From: Alphaproteobacteria bacterium
GTDB taxonomy: Bacteria > Pseudomonadota > Alphaproteobacteria > UBA8366 > GCA-2717185
DNA length: 35,487 bases
NCBI GenBank assembly: GCA_028822585.1
Contig: JAPKDL010000023.1
Coordinates: forward strand, 1-35,487
Direction of reading: 5' to 3'
Shown in pieces: positions 8,410-17,101 of the stretch. The number at the start of each line of letters is the position of its first letter. Position 1 is the first letter of the stretch. The notes beneath the pieces were generated by a model. The model did no database searches. It was not told the DNA's origin and was given only the letters and a program-made list of their open reading frames with translations. The translations under genes and the position numbers were made by a program.

Positions 8410-8868
8410 TCAAACGGTTTGTTGCCGGCTTAAAGCCGAAGGGCGTCCGTCACTTTTGCCGAGACCAATCCGCTTTGCGAAATTTGACCGTTGTGCCGAG
8501 TAATTGGGCGCGACCATGGGGTAGTCGGGTTTAAGGCCCCATTTGGATCGGTATTGATCTGGCGTCAGACTATAGGTCGTCCGGAGGTGACGTTTTAACA
8601 TTTTCAGTTTTTTGCCGTCTTCCAAACACACAATATAGTCCGGCGTTATGGATTTTTTAATAGGTACGGCGGGGCGCAGATGGCTGGTGTTGTCGGCGGA
8701 TCCGTTTTCGATCCCGTTTAATTTGGATAACGTAACGTAGACGTTATTAATAACTTCAGGAATGTTCGCCAGTTGGACGGTATTATTGCCAACATATGCG
8801 GCGACCACGTCAGTCGTCATCTTTAAAATATTAGCGCGTTTACTTTCGCCCTCAGCCCCAGCATTCAT
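8410..8868 (-). CDS. MucR/Ros-family transcriptional regulator
   Basis: A 152-residue DNA-binding protein of the Ros/MucR family of alphaproteobacteria. The hallmark runs from PAVPIKKSITPDYIVCLEDG through LKMLKRHLRTTYSLTPDQYR to WGLKPDYPMVAPNYSAQRS. Cys81 and Asp84 sit where the first two zinc ligands fall, and His94 is present, but the position where Ros has its second histidine is Thr98. This is therefore a non-canonical finger, as in some MucR/Ml proteins that fold without the classic Cys2His2 set. Such proteins bind A+T-rich DNA and often repress their own promoters; the region upstream of this gene is strikingly A+T-rich. The target regulon is unknown. Confidence 0.93.
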   Translation of the reverse strand: MNAGAEGESKRANILKMTTDVVAAYVGNNTVQLANIPEVINNVYVTLSKLNGIENGSADNTSHLRPAVPIKKSITPDYIVCLEDGKKLKMLKRHLRTTYSLTPDQYRSKWGLKPDYPMVAPNYSAQRSNFAKRIGLGKSDGRPSALSRQQTV

Positions 8869-9268
8869 TTAAAACCGCCCCAATTTAGTTCGCCCTGATT
8901 ATGAAAAATCGCATATTGTTTTTACTGTGTCAAATAAGTGTGAAAATTTTTATAGTATTTATTGAAATAGATAGAGTCTTAATCAGTAAATGGAATTTAT
9001 TTAAAGTTAATTTTCCAATATATAGATAAATAAAAAATAATATTACTACATAATGTGTGCATGAGTATTATTCTTTTGGCCTATCTCAATTATGGCGCAT
9101 AGGAATTGATGTTGGAAGTGTTATTCGCAACTGCGCGCCGGTTTCTCAGAAACCGCTCCGCCAAAAACGCAATAAATTGTAGCAAGGGTGGTGTCTGTAT
9201 GCGACATATGGTATTGGAAGCCTATATTCGCGGGCAATTTTTCGGATGTGAAGGTGGACGTTTTCGGT
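8869..9268. promoter_or_regulatory. A+T-rich divergent control region between mucR-type gene and rpiB
   Basis: About 400 bases without a gene between divergent coding regions. From roughly 8900 to 9070 the sequence is dominated by A and T tracts, unlike the rest of the window. A perfect minus-strand TTGACA (complement at 8928-8933) could be the -35 element of the mucR-type gene; no equally good -10 is seen at standard spacing. MucR/H-NS-like proteins favour such DNA, so autoregulation is a reasonable inference. Confidence 0.45.
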
Positions 9269-9706
9269 ATGCGAAATGATGTTGTGGCCGTCGCCTCGGA
9301 TCATGGTGGTTTCGAGATGAAAGGTGAAATCGTAAAATTTCTGGAGGAATTCGGTTGCGAGGTTCTCGACCTTGGGACCGATGGTCCGGAGTCCGTCGAT
9401 TATCCCGAATTTGCCAACCTTATGGCGTCGGCGATCAAGGAAGGTCGCTGCGATCGGGGTGTGTTGTTTTGCGGGACGGGCATCGGTATTTCGATTGCCG
9501 CCAATCGGCATCCGCACATCCGCGCGGCGCATTGTCGAGACGTGACGGAAGCGCGGTTGAGCCGGGCGCATAACAACGCGAACGTTTTGGCGCTTGGCGG
9601 GAGAATTATCGGCGGCGAAGTTGCGAAAGATTGTGTGCAAGTGTTCTTGAAGACCGAATTCGAGGGAGGTAGGCACGCCCGACGCGTGGCGAAAATATCG
9701 GATTGA
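9269..9706 (+). CDS. rpiB: Ribose-5-phosphate isomerase B
   Basis: A 145-residue enzyme of the RpiB/LacAB family that interconverts ribose 5-phosphate and ribulose 5-phosphate. ASDHGGFEMK at the N-terminus binds phosphate. FCGTGIGISIAANR carries the catalytic Cys68, and SRAHNNANVLALGGRII carries His101. Upstream starts would add about 27 residues; I prefer ATG 9269 because it gives the family's normal length and AAGGTGGA lies 10-11 bases before it. Ribulose 5-phosphate is also the substrate of RibB, whose fused form is encoded further along the run. GlyA follows on the same strand, an arrangement common in alphaproteobacteria. Confidence 0.94.
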   Translation: MRNDVVAVASDHGGFEMKGEIVKFLEEFGCEVLDLGTDGPESVDYPEFANLMASAIKEGRCDRGVLFCGTGIGISIAANRHPHIRAAHCRDVTEARLSRAHNNANVLALGGRIIGGEVAKDCVQVFLKTEFEGGRHARRVAKISD

Positions 9707-9778
9707 GGTTGCTGCCCCGACTCGTAAGCGTAACCTATGTGTAGCCCACCTCTACGAAACCAGGAATTTAGACTGACA

Positions 9779-11098
9779 ATGTTGAACAACGACGACACCG
9801 CCACTACAGCTTATACTCCCCAGGGTTTTTTCACGCAGGGTCTGGGGGACGCCGATCCCGATATATTCGGATCCGTAACCGATGAACTGCGTCGCCAGCA
9901 AGAGCAGATCGAACTGATTGCGTCGGAAAATATCGTCAGCAAAGCGGTGCTTCAGGCCGCAGGCACAGTTTTAACGAATAAATACGCGGAAGGTTATCCG
10001 GGGCGCCGCTATTACGGCGGTTGCGCATATGTCGATGTTGCCGAACAATTGGCGATTGACCGCGCGACGGCGTTGTTCGGATGCAACTTCGCCAATGTGC
10101 AGCCCCATGCCGGAGCGCAGGCGAATGAGGCGGCGTATCTCGCTTTGTTGAAGGGCGGCGATACGATCATGGGGATGTCGCTTGCCGCCGGAGGTCATTT
10201 GACCCACGGGGCGCCGCCGAATATCTCCGGAAAATGGCTAAACGCCGTGCAATACGGCGTTCGGCGTCAAGACGCGCTGATCGATTTTGACGATGTCGAA
10301 GCTCTAGCGACCAAGCATAAGCCGAAATTGATCGTGGCTGGAGGTTCTGCGTATCCCCGACGTATCGATTTCAAGCGGTTTCGCGAAATCGCTGATTCGG
10401 TGGGCGCGTTATTCATGGTCGATATGGCGCATTTCGCGGGATTGGTCGCGGCGGGAGTGCATCCGTCGCCATTGCCGCACGCCCATATCGTGACGACGAC
10501 GACACATAAAACACTTCGCGGCCCTCGTGGCGGCATGGTTTTGACGAATGACGAAGCCATCGCAAAAAAAGTGAACTCCGCCGTATTTCCCGGACTGCAA
10601 GGCGGCCCGCTGATGCACATCATCGCGGCTAAAGCCGTGGCGTTTAAAGAAGCGCAGCAGGTTGAATTTAAAACCTATTCCAAAGCCGTGGTTGCGAATG
10701 CGAAGGCGTTGGCGGAAGCCATGATCGCCGACGGATTTGATATGGTTTCGGGCGGCACCGACACGCATTTGATGCTGGTTGATTTGCGCCCGAAAGGATT
10801 AACCGGAAACATCGCGGAAGACGCGCTGGAACGCGCCGGTATTACCTGTAACAAAAATGGCATTCCGTTTGACCCGGAAAAGCCAATGGTGACGTCGGGG
10901 CTTCGGTTTGGCAGTCCGGCGGCGACATCACGCGGGTTTGGCGTCAAAGAGTTTCGCGAGGTTGGCAGCATGGTTGTGGAAGTGCTTGACGGACTGGCGA
11001 CAAACCCGGACGGAAACGCGATCGTGGAGTCGGGTGTTCGCGCGCGCGTAATGGAACTGTGTGGAAGGTTTCCGATTTATTCGGGGCTGATGTCCTGA
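9779..11098 (+). CDS. glyA: Serine hydroxymethyltransferase
   Basis: A 439-residue PLP enzyme converting serine and tetrahydrofolate to glycine and methylene-tetrahydrofolate in the cytoplasm. Recognisable blocks are [40 protein letters not shown], the [17 protein letters not shown] region and [15 protein letters not shown], in which Lys244 forms the PLP Schiff base. Length matches the family when ATG 9779 is used; it follows AGGAA by 12 bases, while an upstream ATG at 9737 would add 14 residues with no homology value. It is the first gene of a run continuing into nrdR and the riboflavin genes. No glycine riboswitch is visible in the 70-base leader. Confidence 0.96.
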   Translation: MLNNDDTATTAYTPQGFFTQGLGDADPDIFGSVTDELRRQQEQIELIASENIVSKAVLQAAGTVLTNKYAEGYPGRRYYGGCAYVDVAEQLAIDRATALFGCNFANVQPHAGAQANEAAYLALLKGGDTIMGMSLAAGGHLTHGAPPNISGKWLNAVQYGVRRQDALIDFDDVEALATKHKPKLIVAGGSAYPRRIDFKRFREIADSVGALFMVDMAHFAGLVAAGVHPSPLPHAHIVTTTTHKTLRGPRGGMVLTNDEAIAKKVNSAVFPGLQGGPLMHIIAAKAVAFKEAQQVEFKTYSKAVVANAKALAEAMIADGFDMVSGGTDTHLMLVDLRPKGLTGNIAEDALERAGITCNKNGIPFDPEKPMVTSGLRFGSPAATSRGFGVKEFREVGSMVVEVLDGLATNPDGNAIVESGVRARVMELCGRFPIYSGLMS

Positions 11099-11137
11099 GT
11101 GGGATTTTAAGTCATGTCAAAAAGGGGAGGTTGATAG

Positions 11138-11599
11138 ATGCGGTGTCCATTTTGCGTCCATAACGATACGCAGGTGAAGGATTCGCGTCCGACGGAGGAC
11201 AATTCCGCCATTCGGCGTCGCCGGTATTGCCCGAATTGTGGGGCTCGATTCACCACATTTGAACGGGTTCAGCTTCGTGAACTCACCGTTTTGAAACGGA
11301 CGGGGCAACGCGAACCGTTCGAGCGTGAGAAATTACTGCGGTCGATGCGAATTGCGCTACGGAAGCGCCCGGTCGAAGAGGAGCGTGTGGATCGTGTCGT
11401 CAATGGCATCGTGCGCCGGCTGGAAAGTTCCGGTGAAAGCGAGATCAAGGTCGATAACATTGGTGAGTTGATCATGGAGGCGCTCGCAACGCTTGATCAG
11501 GTCGCCTATGTGCGATTTGCGTCGGTCTACCGGAATTTCCGCGAAGCAAAAGACTTCGAAGATTTTATTACCGGCGAACTCTCCGTGGACGACGATTAG
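11138..11599 (+). CDS. nrdR: Transcriptional repressor NrdR
   Basis: A 153-residue zinc- and ATP-dependent repressor of ribonucleotide reductase genes. The zinc ribbon ligands Cys3, Cys6, Cys31 and Cys34 are all present (MRCPFC and YCPNCG). The ATP-cone follows, with [20 protein letters not shown] and [12 protein letters not shown] near the C-terminus. Length is typical. GGGGAGG precedes the ATG at good spacing. It sits between glyA and ribD, the classical alphaproteobacterial position. Confidence 0.97.
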   Translation: MRCPFCVHNDTQVKDSRPTEDNSAIRRRRYCPNCGARFTTFERVQLRELTVLKRTGQREPFEREKLLRSMRIALRKRPVEEERVDRVVNGIVRRLESSGESEIKVDNIGELIMEALATLDQVAYVRFASVYRNFREAKDFEDFITGELSVDDD

Positions 11600-11623
11600 T
11601 CTCGGTTAAATGAAAATAATGCC

Positions 11624-12745
11624 GTGACAGGGACCCAACAACCAGCGGACCAAGAGTACATGCGGCTGGCGCTGGCACTGGCTCGGCGCGGGCTGGGACA
11701 GGTGTCGCCAAATCCGACGGTTGGCGCCCTCCTTGTCCGGGATGGCTGCGTTGTAGGTCGCGGATGGACGCAACCTGGCGGTCGCCCTCATGCAGAAACA
11801 GAAGCGTTGCGCATCGCTGGGTCCCTGGCGCAAGGTGCTACAATTTATGTGACGCTGGAACCGTGCAATCATCATGGTGAAACGCCGCCTTGTGTGGATG
11901 CGTTGATCGCGGCGTCGGTGGCGCGCGTGGTCTCTGCTGTTGAAGACCCTGATGACAGGGTAGCCGGGCAAGGTCATGCGCGCTTGCGGGCGGCGGGAAT
12001 ACAGGTTGATGTTGGTATCTGCCAAGCTGCGGCGCATCGTTTGAATGAAGGGTATTTTCTAAACCGGCGCAAACGCCGCCCCTTGGTCACATTGAAGGTC
12101 GCCAGCACGCTGGATGGGCGGATCGCGCTGCAGAATGGCCAAAGTCAATGGATTACCGGACCGGCTGCGCGTGCACGTGGACATATGTTGCGTGCAACCC
12201 ATGATGCAATATTGGTGGGTAGCGGTACCGCCTTGGCCGATGACCCTTCTTTAACTTGCCGTCTGGATGGATTAGAGGCGCGATCGCCGGCTCGGGTGGT
12301 TTTGGACACTGCTCTTCAGCTTCCACGGGATAGTCAGCTTGCGCGAACGGCGCGTCAGACGCCGGTATGGGTCATGACGTGTGCGCCGACTGATGCGGCC
12401 CTTTCGAACCCTTTAACGGCGCAAGGCGTGGACGTTGTGAAGGTAGTGCCGGGACCCAATAACAAACCTGATATTCACGCGGTGTTGAATTTATTGGCGG
12501 CGCGGGGCATTACACGTCTTCTTGTCGAGGGGGGCAGTGTCATTCTGTCCGCTTTTCTTCAGGCCGGACTTGTGGATAGGGTGGTCTGGTTTCGTGCTGG
12601 CGGCGTGATTGGCGGTGACGGCGTCCCGGCACTGGGACCGATGGGGCTCGACGATATGGCACATTTGGAACGCTTTGAACGCGAGGATGTGGTTCTGCTG
12701 GGCGCCGATGTCATGGAGGTCTATAGAAGGGCGAAAGATGGTTAG
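11624..12745 (+). CDS. ribD: Bifunctional riboflavin deaminase/reductase
   Basis: A 373-residue two-domain enzyme for the second and third steps of riboflavin synthesis: deamination of diaminohydroxyphosphoribosylaminopyrimidine and NADPH-dependent side-chain reduction. The N-terminal deaminase has the zinc motif HAE (His56, Glu58) and PCNHHGETPPC (Cys81, Cys90). The reductase domain starts around residue 146 (PLVTLKVASTLDGRIAL) and includes ILVGSGTALADDP and LLVEGGSVILSAF. The start is GTG 11624, which gives the standard N-terminal lead into YMRLALALARRG; the ribosome-binding site is weak. The 24-base gap after nrdR suggests cotranscription. Confidence 0.95.
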   Translation: MTGTQQPADQEYMRLALALARRGLGQVSPNPTVGALLVRDGCVVGRGWTQPGGRPHAETEALRIAGSLAQGATIYVTLEPCNHHGETPPCVDALIAASVARVVSAVEDPDDRVAGQGHARLRAAGIQVDVGICQAAAHRLNEGYFLNRRKRRPLVTLKVASTLDGRIALQNGQSQWITGPAARARGHMLRATHDAILVGSGTALADDPSLTCRLDGLEARSPARVVLDTALQLPRDSQLARTARQTPVWVMTCAPTDAALSNPLTAQGVDVVKVVPGPNNKPDIHAVLNLLAARGITRLLVEGGSVILSAFLQAGLVDRVVWFRAGGVIGGDGVPALGPMGLDDMAHLERFEREDVVLLGADVMEVYRRAKDG

Positions 12746-12757
12746 TAGGGAAAATTT

Positions 12758-13357
12758 GTGTTTACGGGATTGATTAGCGATGTCGGCGTGGTGCGGGCTG
12801 TTTCCGGGAATGGAGACACCCGATTTGTGATTGGTGCGAACTACGATATGGCGACGGTTGCAATAGGCGCTTCCATCGCCTGTGATGGTGCCTGTCTTAC
12901 TGTCGTGCAAAAGGATTCCGACAGCTTTTCGGTAGACGTGTCGGCGGAAACATTATCCTGCACGACGTTGGGCGGGTGGGTGACTGACACGCCGGTCAAT
13001 CTTGAACGCTCTTTGCGGATTGGCGAGGAATTGGGCGGACATTTGGTGCTGGGTCATGTTGATGGCGTTGCTGAGGTGATCGATCGCCGCGCCGATGGCG
13101 ATAGCATCAGATTTGAATTTGAAGCGCCGACGGATTGTGCGCGGTTCATTGCGCAAAAAGGTTCGGTGACATTGAATGGCGCATCCTTGACGGTAAATGA
13201 TGTTGACGACGCCAGGTTTGGCGTGAATATCATTCCCCACACCGCCGAGGTGACGACATTCGGCGCGTTGCAGGCGGGGTGTCGAGTAAACCTTGAGGTG
13301 GACCTATTGGCCCGATATGTTGCGCGGTTACAATCTGGCACCAAGGCCTCGACGTAG
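12758..13357 (+). CDS. ribE: Riboflavin synthase alpha chain
   Basis: A 199-residue enzyme dismutating two molecules of dimethylribityllumazine into riboflavin. It shows the expected two lumazine-binding repeats: the first opens MFTGLISDVGVV and contains IACDGACLTVV; the second begins GGHLVLGHVDGVAEV and contains VTLNGASLTVNDV. The NIIPHTAEVTTFG block closes the second half. The start is GTG 12758 (GTGTTTACG), because MFTG is the invariant family N-terminus. It lies 12 bases after ribD. Confidence 0.96.
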   Translation: MFTGLISDVGVVRAVSGNGDTRFVIGANYDMATVAIGASIACDGACLTVVQKDSDSFSVDVSAETLSCTTLGGWVTDTPVNLERSLRIGEELGGHLVLGHVDGVAEVIDRRADGDSIRFEFEAPTDCARFIAQKGSVTLNGASLTVNDVDDARFGVNIIPHTAEVTTFGALQAGCRVNLEVDLLARYVARLQSGTKAST

Positions 13358-13391
13358 AAATTAGAAGCGCTGGATGAATTCGGGAGTTATC

Positions 13392-14600
13392 ATGCAAGGT
13401 GGCGTACGTTCGGCGAATTTAAACAAGCAGGATTTGGAATCGGTGTCTTTTCACGAATACAAATCAAGCATCAGCGAGATAATCGAAGAGGCTCGAAATG
13501 GCCGGATGTTTGTCCTTGTCGACGACGAGGATCGGGAAAATGAGGGCGATCTTGTTATTCCTGCGCAAATGGCGACGCCGGAAGTTATCAATTTTATGGC
13601 CATGCATGGCCGGGGCTTAATTTGTCTGTCGCTGAACAGTGATCGGATTGGACAACTCGGGCTGTCCATGCTGCCGCAGCAAAATTCCAGCCGCTTGGAA
13701 ACCGCCTTCACTGTTTCCATTGAAGCGCGGGAAGGCGTGACGACAGGCATATCAGCGCCGGACCGAGCGCGAACCGTCGCGGTGGCGATCGACCCAACGA
13801 AAGGCCCTGGTGATATCGCGACACCGGGACATATTTTTCCGTTGCTGGCGCGCGATGGCGGCGTGCTTGTCCGCGCGGGCCATACCGAAGCGTCGGTTGA
13901 TATAGCGCGGTTGGCAGGGTTGAACCCATCAGGGCTGATCTGCGAAATCATGAACGATGACGGCACGATGGCGCGCCGTGAAGATTTGGTGAAGTTCGCC
14001 CAGTTCCACAGTTTGAAGATTGGCACCATCGCGGATTTGATCGCCTATCGCCGACGGCACGACCGACCGGTCAGGCAGATTGCAAAAACATCGCTGAACA
14101 GCCGCTATGGCGGCGACTGGAACATGAAAATTTTCGCCAACACTGTTCCCTACGCCGAACATGTAGCGTTAGTGAAAGGCGATATCACCGGCGAGGAGCC
14201 CGTGTTGGTTCGGATGCATGCGACAAATATTTTCGATGACATCCTGGGATCGTTGGATAGTGAGCGGGCCGGCGCCTTGCAGGAATCGATGAAATTGATT
14301 GGCGAAGCGGAGCGAGGCGTGGTTGTCATCATTCGTGAATGGTACGATATGATGTTGTCCGACCTGGTGCATGATCGCAACGGCGAAGTTGGTAAGACAT
14401 CGGATAAACATAATATTGAATTGCGTGATTATGGTGTTGGGGCGCAAATTTTGTTGGATTTAGGCGTCAAAAACATGGTTCTGCTAGCCAATGCGCCAAA
14501 GAAAATTGTTGGAATTGACGGGTATGGATTAAACGTGGTCGATCATCAAACCATTCCCGTGCTAAAGGATTTGCCATGGCCTCGCGACAAAAAACAATAA
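13392..14600 (+). CDS. ribBX: RibBX: active DHBP synthase fused to a GTP cyclohydrolase II-like domain lacking zinc ligands
   Basis: About 402 residues. The N-terminal domain is 3,4-dihydroxy-2-butanone-4-phosphate synthase, converting ribulose 5-phosphate; its metal-binding VDDEDRENEGDL lies near residues 43-54 and GHTEASVDIARLAG near 165. The C-terminal half aligns with GTP cyclohydrolase II (AEHVALVKGDI; ILLDLGVKNMVLLANAPKK), but the three zinc cysteines are replaced by Asn279, Ser290 and Arg292, and the catalytic RQEGRG-type motif reads REWYDMM. This matches the described proteobacterial RibBX variant, which lacks cyclohydrolase activity. A separate ribA should exist elsewhere. I prefer ATG 13392 (GGGAG five bases upstream) over ATG 13374. 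No FMN riboswitch fits the 34-base leader. Confidence 0.92.
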   Translation: MQGGVRSANLNKQDLESVSFHEYKSSISEIIEEARNGRMFVLVDDEDRENEGDLVIPAQMATPEVINFMAMHGRGLICLSLNSDRIGQLGLSMLPQQNSSRLETAFTVSIEAREGVTTGISAPDRARTVAVAIDPTKGPGDIATPGHIFPLLARDGGVLVRAGHTEASVDIARLAGLNPSGLICEIMNDDGTMARREDLVKFAQFHSLKIGTIADLIAYRRRHDRPVRQIAKTSLNSRYGGDWNMKIFANTVPYAEHVALVKGDITGEEPVLVRMHATNIFDDILGSLDSERAGALQESMKLIGEAERGVVVIIREWYDMMLSDLVHDRNGEVGKTSDKHNIELRDYGVGAQILLDLGVKNMVLLANAPKKIVGIDGYGLNVVDHQTIPVLKDLPWPRDKKQ

Positions 14601-15016
14601 TGATAGTTGAATCGCGATATTATGAAGAAATCGCGGAAGAACTCCTGCGGGGTGCCACAAAGGCGTTGGATGAGGCGGGTGCGGCGTATGAATGCGTGAC
14701 GGTGCCGGGCGCGTTTGAAATACCGGCTATGGTAAAATTTGCGGTTGATGGAGCCGATTCGATCGATGGCTTCGTGACGCTGGGCTGCGTAATACGCGGG
14801 GAAACGACGCATTACGACTATGTTTGTCAGGAAAGCGCACGCGCGCTGCAAGATTTGGCCGTGCATCATTCTCTGGCGATCGGATATGGTATTTTGACCT
14901 GCGAAAACCGAGGCCAGGCGATGGCGCGCGCGGCGGTGGATGGTGGCGACAAGGGCGGTTTTGTCGCCAACGCCTGTTTGTCGATGATTGACCTGAGGGC
15001 TAAATACGGTTCGTAA
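14576..15016 (+). CDS. ribH: 6,7-dimethyl-8-ribityllumazine synthase
   Basis: A 146-residue enzyme condensing the RibB and RibD products into lumazine, the substrate of the upstream riboflavin synthase. VPGAFEIPAMVKFA and LGCVIRGETTHYDYVCQES are the signature blocks; His79 is the expected catalytic histidine. The closing block GYGILTCENRGQAMARA is near standard. The ATG lies inside the last 25 bases of ribBX, so translation is probably coupled. NusB follows, as in most alphaproteobacteria. Confidence 0.95.
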   Translation: MASRQKTIMIVESRYYEEIAEELLRGATKALDEAGAAYECVTVPGAFEIPAMVKFAVDGADSIDGFVTLGCVIRGETTHYDYVCQESARALQDLAVHHSLAIGYGILTCENRGQAMARAAVDGGDKGGFVANACLSMIDLRAKYGS

Positions 15017-15062
15017 ACGCTAATAATGGTTGAGAGATTCGAGACTAATCGGGAAATTTATA

Positions 15063-15611
15063 ATGGCGCGTAGCGCATCCTTATCTGTGGGTAAACGGCG
15101 TAGCGCCGCCCGCTTGGCGGCGGTCCAAGCGCTGTATCAAATAGACATTGCCGGCGGCGAGGCAAATTCAGTCGTGGGCGAGTTCGCACAGTATCGGTTG
15201 GGTGAAGATGTTGATGGCGTCGCGATTGTCGAGGCCGATCGAGAGCTGTTTGGCGACCTAGTGCTGGGCGTCACCTCGCATCGAAATACTATCGACGACC
15301 AATTGCGCGCGGTTTTGACCGGTCTATGGACGCTGGAAAAACTGGAGCTCCTAGTACGCGAAATATTGCGGGCGGCGACTTATGAACTCCTGCACCGTAA
15401 CGATATCGACCCGCCCCTGACGGTCAGTGAATATGTCGACCTAACGGCGGCATTTTTCTCCGAAAAAGAGCCGGATTTTGTAAATAGCATTCTGGATCAG
15501 GTCGCGCGAGGGTTAGGGGCTGCCAGTATGAAAACTGTTGCGCCGGCCTCGTCGCCGGAAACTGCTGAAACTGGCGAAACCGGAACGACAGAAACTGATG
15601 AAAACCGGTGA
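15063..15611 (+). CDS. nusB: Transcription antitermination factor NusB
   Basis: A 182-residue RNA-binding factor that with NusE/S10 supports antitermination of rRNA transcription. The fold is visible as RSAARLAAVQALYQIDIAGG at the N-terminus, then LEKLELLVREILRAATYELL and PLTVSEYVDLTAAFFSEKEPDFVNSILDQVAR. The last 30 residues form a Thr/Glu-rich tail (PETAETGETGTTETDENR), longer than in most NusB proteins and probably disordered; thiL starts inside its coding sequence. ATG 15063 is preferred to the upstream TTG. Confidence 0.94.
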   Translation: MARSASLSVGKRRSAARLAAVQALYQIDIAGGEANSVVGEFAQYRLGEDVDGVAIVEADRELFGDLVLGVTSHRNTIDDQLRAVLTGLWTLEKLELLVREILRAATYELLHRNDIDPPLTVSEYVDLTAAFFSEKEPDFVNSILDQVARGLGAASMKTVAPASSPETAETGETGTTETDENR

Positions 15612-16575
15612 ATTCGAACGGATTATCCAGTATTTTGCACCGCTCGCGTCGGAATTTCCCGGTGCCTTTGGTCTGACGGACGACGCCGCGGTTCTGTCGG
15701 CGGCGCCAGGGTATGAATTCGCGGTGACGACTGACACCGTGGTGGAGGGCGTTCATTTTGTTGGTGATGAACCTCCTGCACAAATCGCCGCGAAAATGTT
15801 GCGGGTTAATTTGTCCGATCTGGCCGCCATGGGCGCGCGCCCGGTGGCGTACACGTTGAATATTGCACTGCGTCGCGATGTGGACGACGCCTGGTTAAAA
15901 GGGTTTTGCGCCGGATTGCGGGCCGATCAAGACGCATTTGGTGTTCATCTAATGGGTGGCGACAGCGTCGCCACTAACGGCCCTGTAGTTCTAACGGTAA
16001 CGGCCTTTGGAGAGACCCCTTCGGGTAAAGCGTTGCGCCGAAATGGCGCTGTGCCGGGTGATCGGATTTATGTAAGTGGGACGATTGGCGACGCCGCGCT
16101 TGGGCTACGTGTGGTGCAAGGTAAATTGGTGGGATTGGAGGACGCGGCGGCAGCGGGGCTGGCGTTGCGTTATCACCTGCCGGAACCGAGATTGACGCTG
16201 GGGCGGGAACTCATCAACGTGGCGAGCGCCGCTGCCGACATTTCCGATGGGTTGGTCGCTGATTTGGGACATATTACAGACGCCTCTGGCGTTGGCGCGG
16301 TTTTGAATTGGGAAGACGTGCCGATTTCGGCGGCGGCGCGGGCGACCGCAACGCTTGTTGACAACTTGCCGGAGGTTATTCTGACGGGCGGTGATGATTA
16401 TGAGCTTGTGTTCACCGCACCGGTGGATGTGGCACCGAAGTTGTCGGTGTTGGCGAAACGGTTGAATATCGACTTATGTGAAGTTGGGGTGATCGAGGCC
16501 AACAATGGCGTTCGGGTCATTGACGTCAACGGCCGCGAAATTGTTTTGCAAGAAAAGGGATATGCACATTGTTGA
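15598..16575 (+). CDS. thiL: Thiamine-monophosphate kinase
   Basis: A 325-residue ATP-dependent kinase that makes thiamine diphosphate. Motifs in order: GLTDDAAVL (metal/ATP site), DTVVEGVHFVGDEPP, MGGDSVATNGPVV, then DISDGLVADLGHI and the C-terminal GGDDYELVFTAP. Length is typical. ATG 15598 lies 14 bases inside nusB and begins MKTGEFERI, the usual family opening; a longer frame upstream reads through nusB and was not used. No TPP riboswitch is seen, as expected for an internal operon gene. Confidence 0.95.
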   Translation: MKTGEFERIIQYFAPLASEFPGAFGLTDDAAVLSAAPGYEFAVTTDTVVEGVHFVGDEPPAQIAAKMLRVNLSDLAAMGARPVAYTLNIALRRDVDDAWLKGFCAGLRADQDAFGVHLMGGDSVATNGPVVLTVTAFGETPSGKALRRNGAVPGDRIYVSGTIGDAALGLRVVQGKLVGLEDAAAAGLALRYHLPEPRLTLGRELINVASAAADISDGLVADLGHITDASGVGAVLNWEDVPISAAARATATLVDNLPEVILTGGDDYELVFTAPVDVAPKLSVLAKRLNIDLCEVGVIEANNGVRVIDVNGREIVLQEKGYAHC

Positions 16576-16596
16576 TGGGGGTGAAATGGTAGCAGC

Positions 16597-17081
16597 TTGA
16601 AGATCGCGATCATAATTGTCGTGGTGCTTGTTTTACTTGGTGGCGACGGGGTTCTTGGTCTTGAAAGAAGATCCTGACGCCAAGCCAGTGGAAGCCTTAG
16701 TTGAAGAGGTTGCATTCCTTGAAATAGACCCGCTCAATGTTGCGGGTCATTAAGAATGCCCCGATACAGCGCAATGTCCTGTTACGTGTGACGTTGAATA
16801 TGAGAGATGGCGAGGCTAGGACATTGGCTCTCGCTGCAATGTCGAAGCTGAGGCACAGGTTTATTAACGATTTGTATGGATATTTTGGAAGCCTGCCTGC
16901 GTCGGAAAAAAGCGTGAATATTAAAACTATCAAACGTCGAATGTTACGAACTGGCAATGCCGTTTTGGGTGCCGACACCTTTCAGGGTATCCTTATTTTG
17001 GGTGTTTTGAGCGGCCGTAGAAAGCCACAAACTAGTCGGGAATGCAGTATGCTGCGTTCTTTTTCTATACTTAATTTCTAA
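16597..17081 (+). pseudogene. FliL-like single-pass membrane protein broken by two frameshifts
   Basis: Pieces of one protein lie in three successive frames. From TTG 16597 the first frame reads LKIAIIIVVVLVLLGGDG, a membrane anchor, then goes out of register at about 16650. The second frame gives FLVLKEDPDAKPVEALVEEV and FLEIDPLNVA, and stops at about 16753. From about 16737 the third frame gives VIKNAPIQRNVLLRVTLN, FINDLYGYFGSLPA and NIKTIKRRMLRTGNAVLG, ending at TAA 17079-17081. The order of anchor, acidic linker, EIDPLNVPVI-type strand and RDLYGFF/IKRRM block recalls FliL-like proteins that I remember following thiL in related alphaproteobacteria. Family assignment is from memory and moderate; the two shifts are seen directly. 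Confidence 0.65.
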
Positions 17082-17101
17082 TCCAGGATGCATCGTCGAC
17101 A

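Noticed and set aside
9707-9778. Glycine riboswitch before glyA
   Set aside because: The leader is about 70 bases and shows none of the conserved aptamer core.
13358-13391. FMN riboswitch ahead of the ribBX gene
   Set aside because: Only about 34 bases are available and no conserved RFN helices are visible; the gaps before ribD and ribE are shorter still.
15538-15597. Longer N-terminus for thiL
   Set aside because: The added residues are basic read-through of the nusB tail in another frame; the normal thiL opening begins at ATG 15598.
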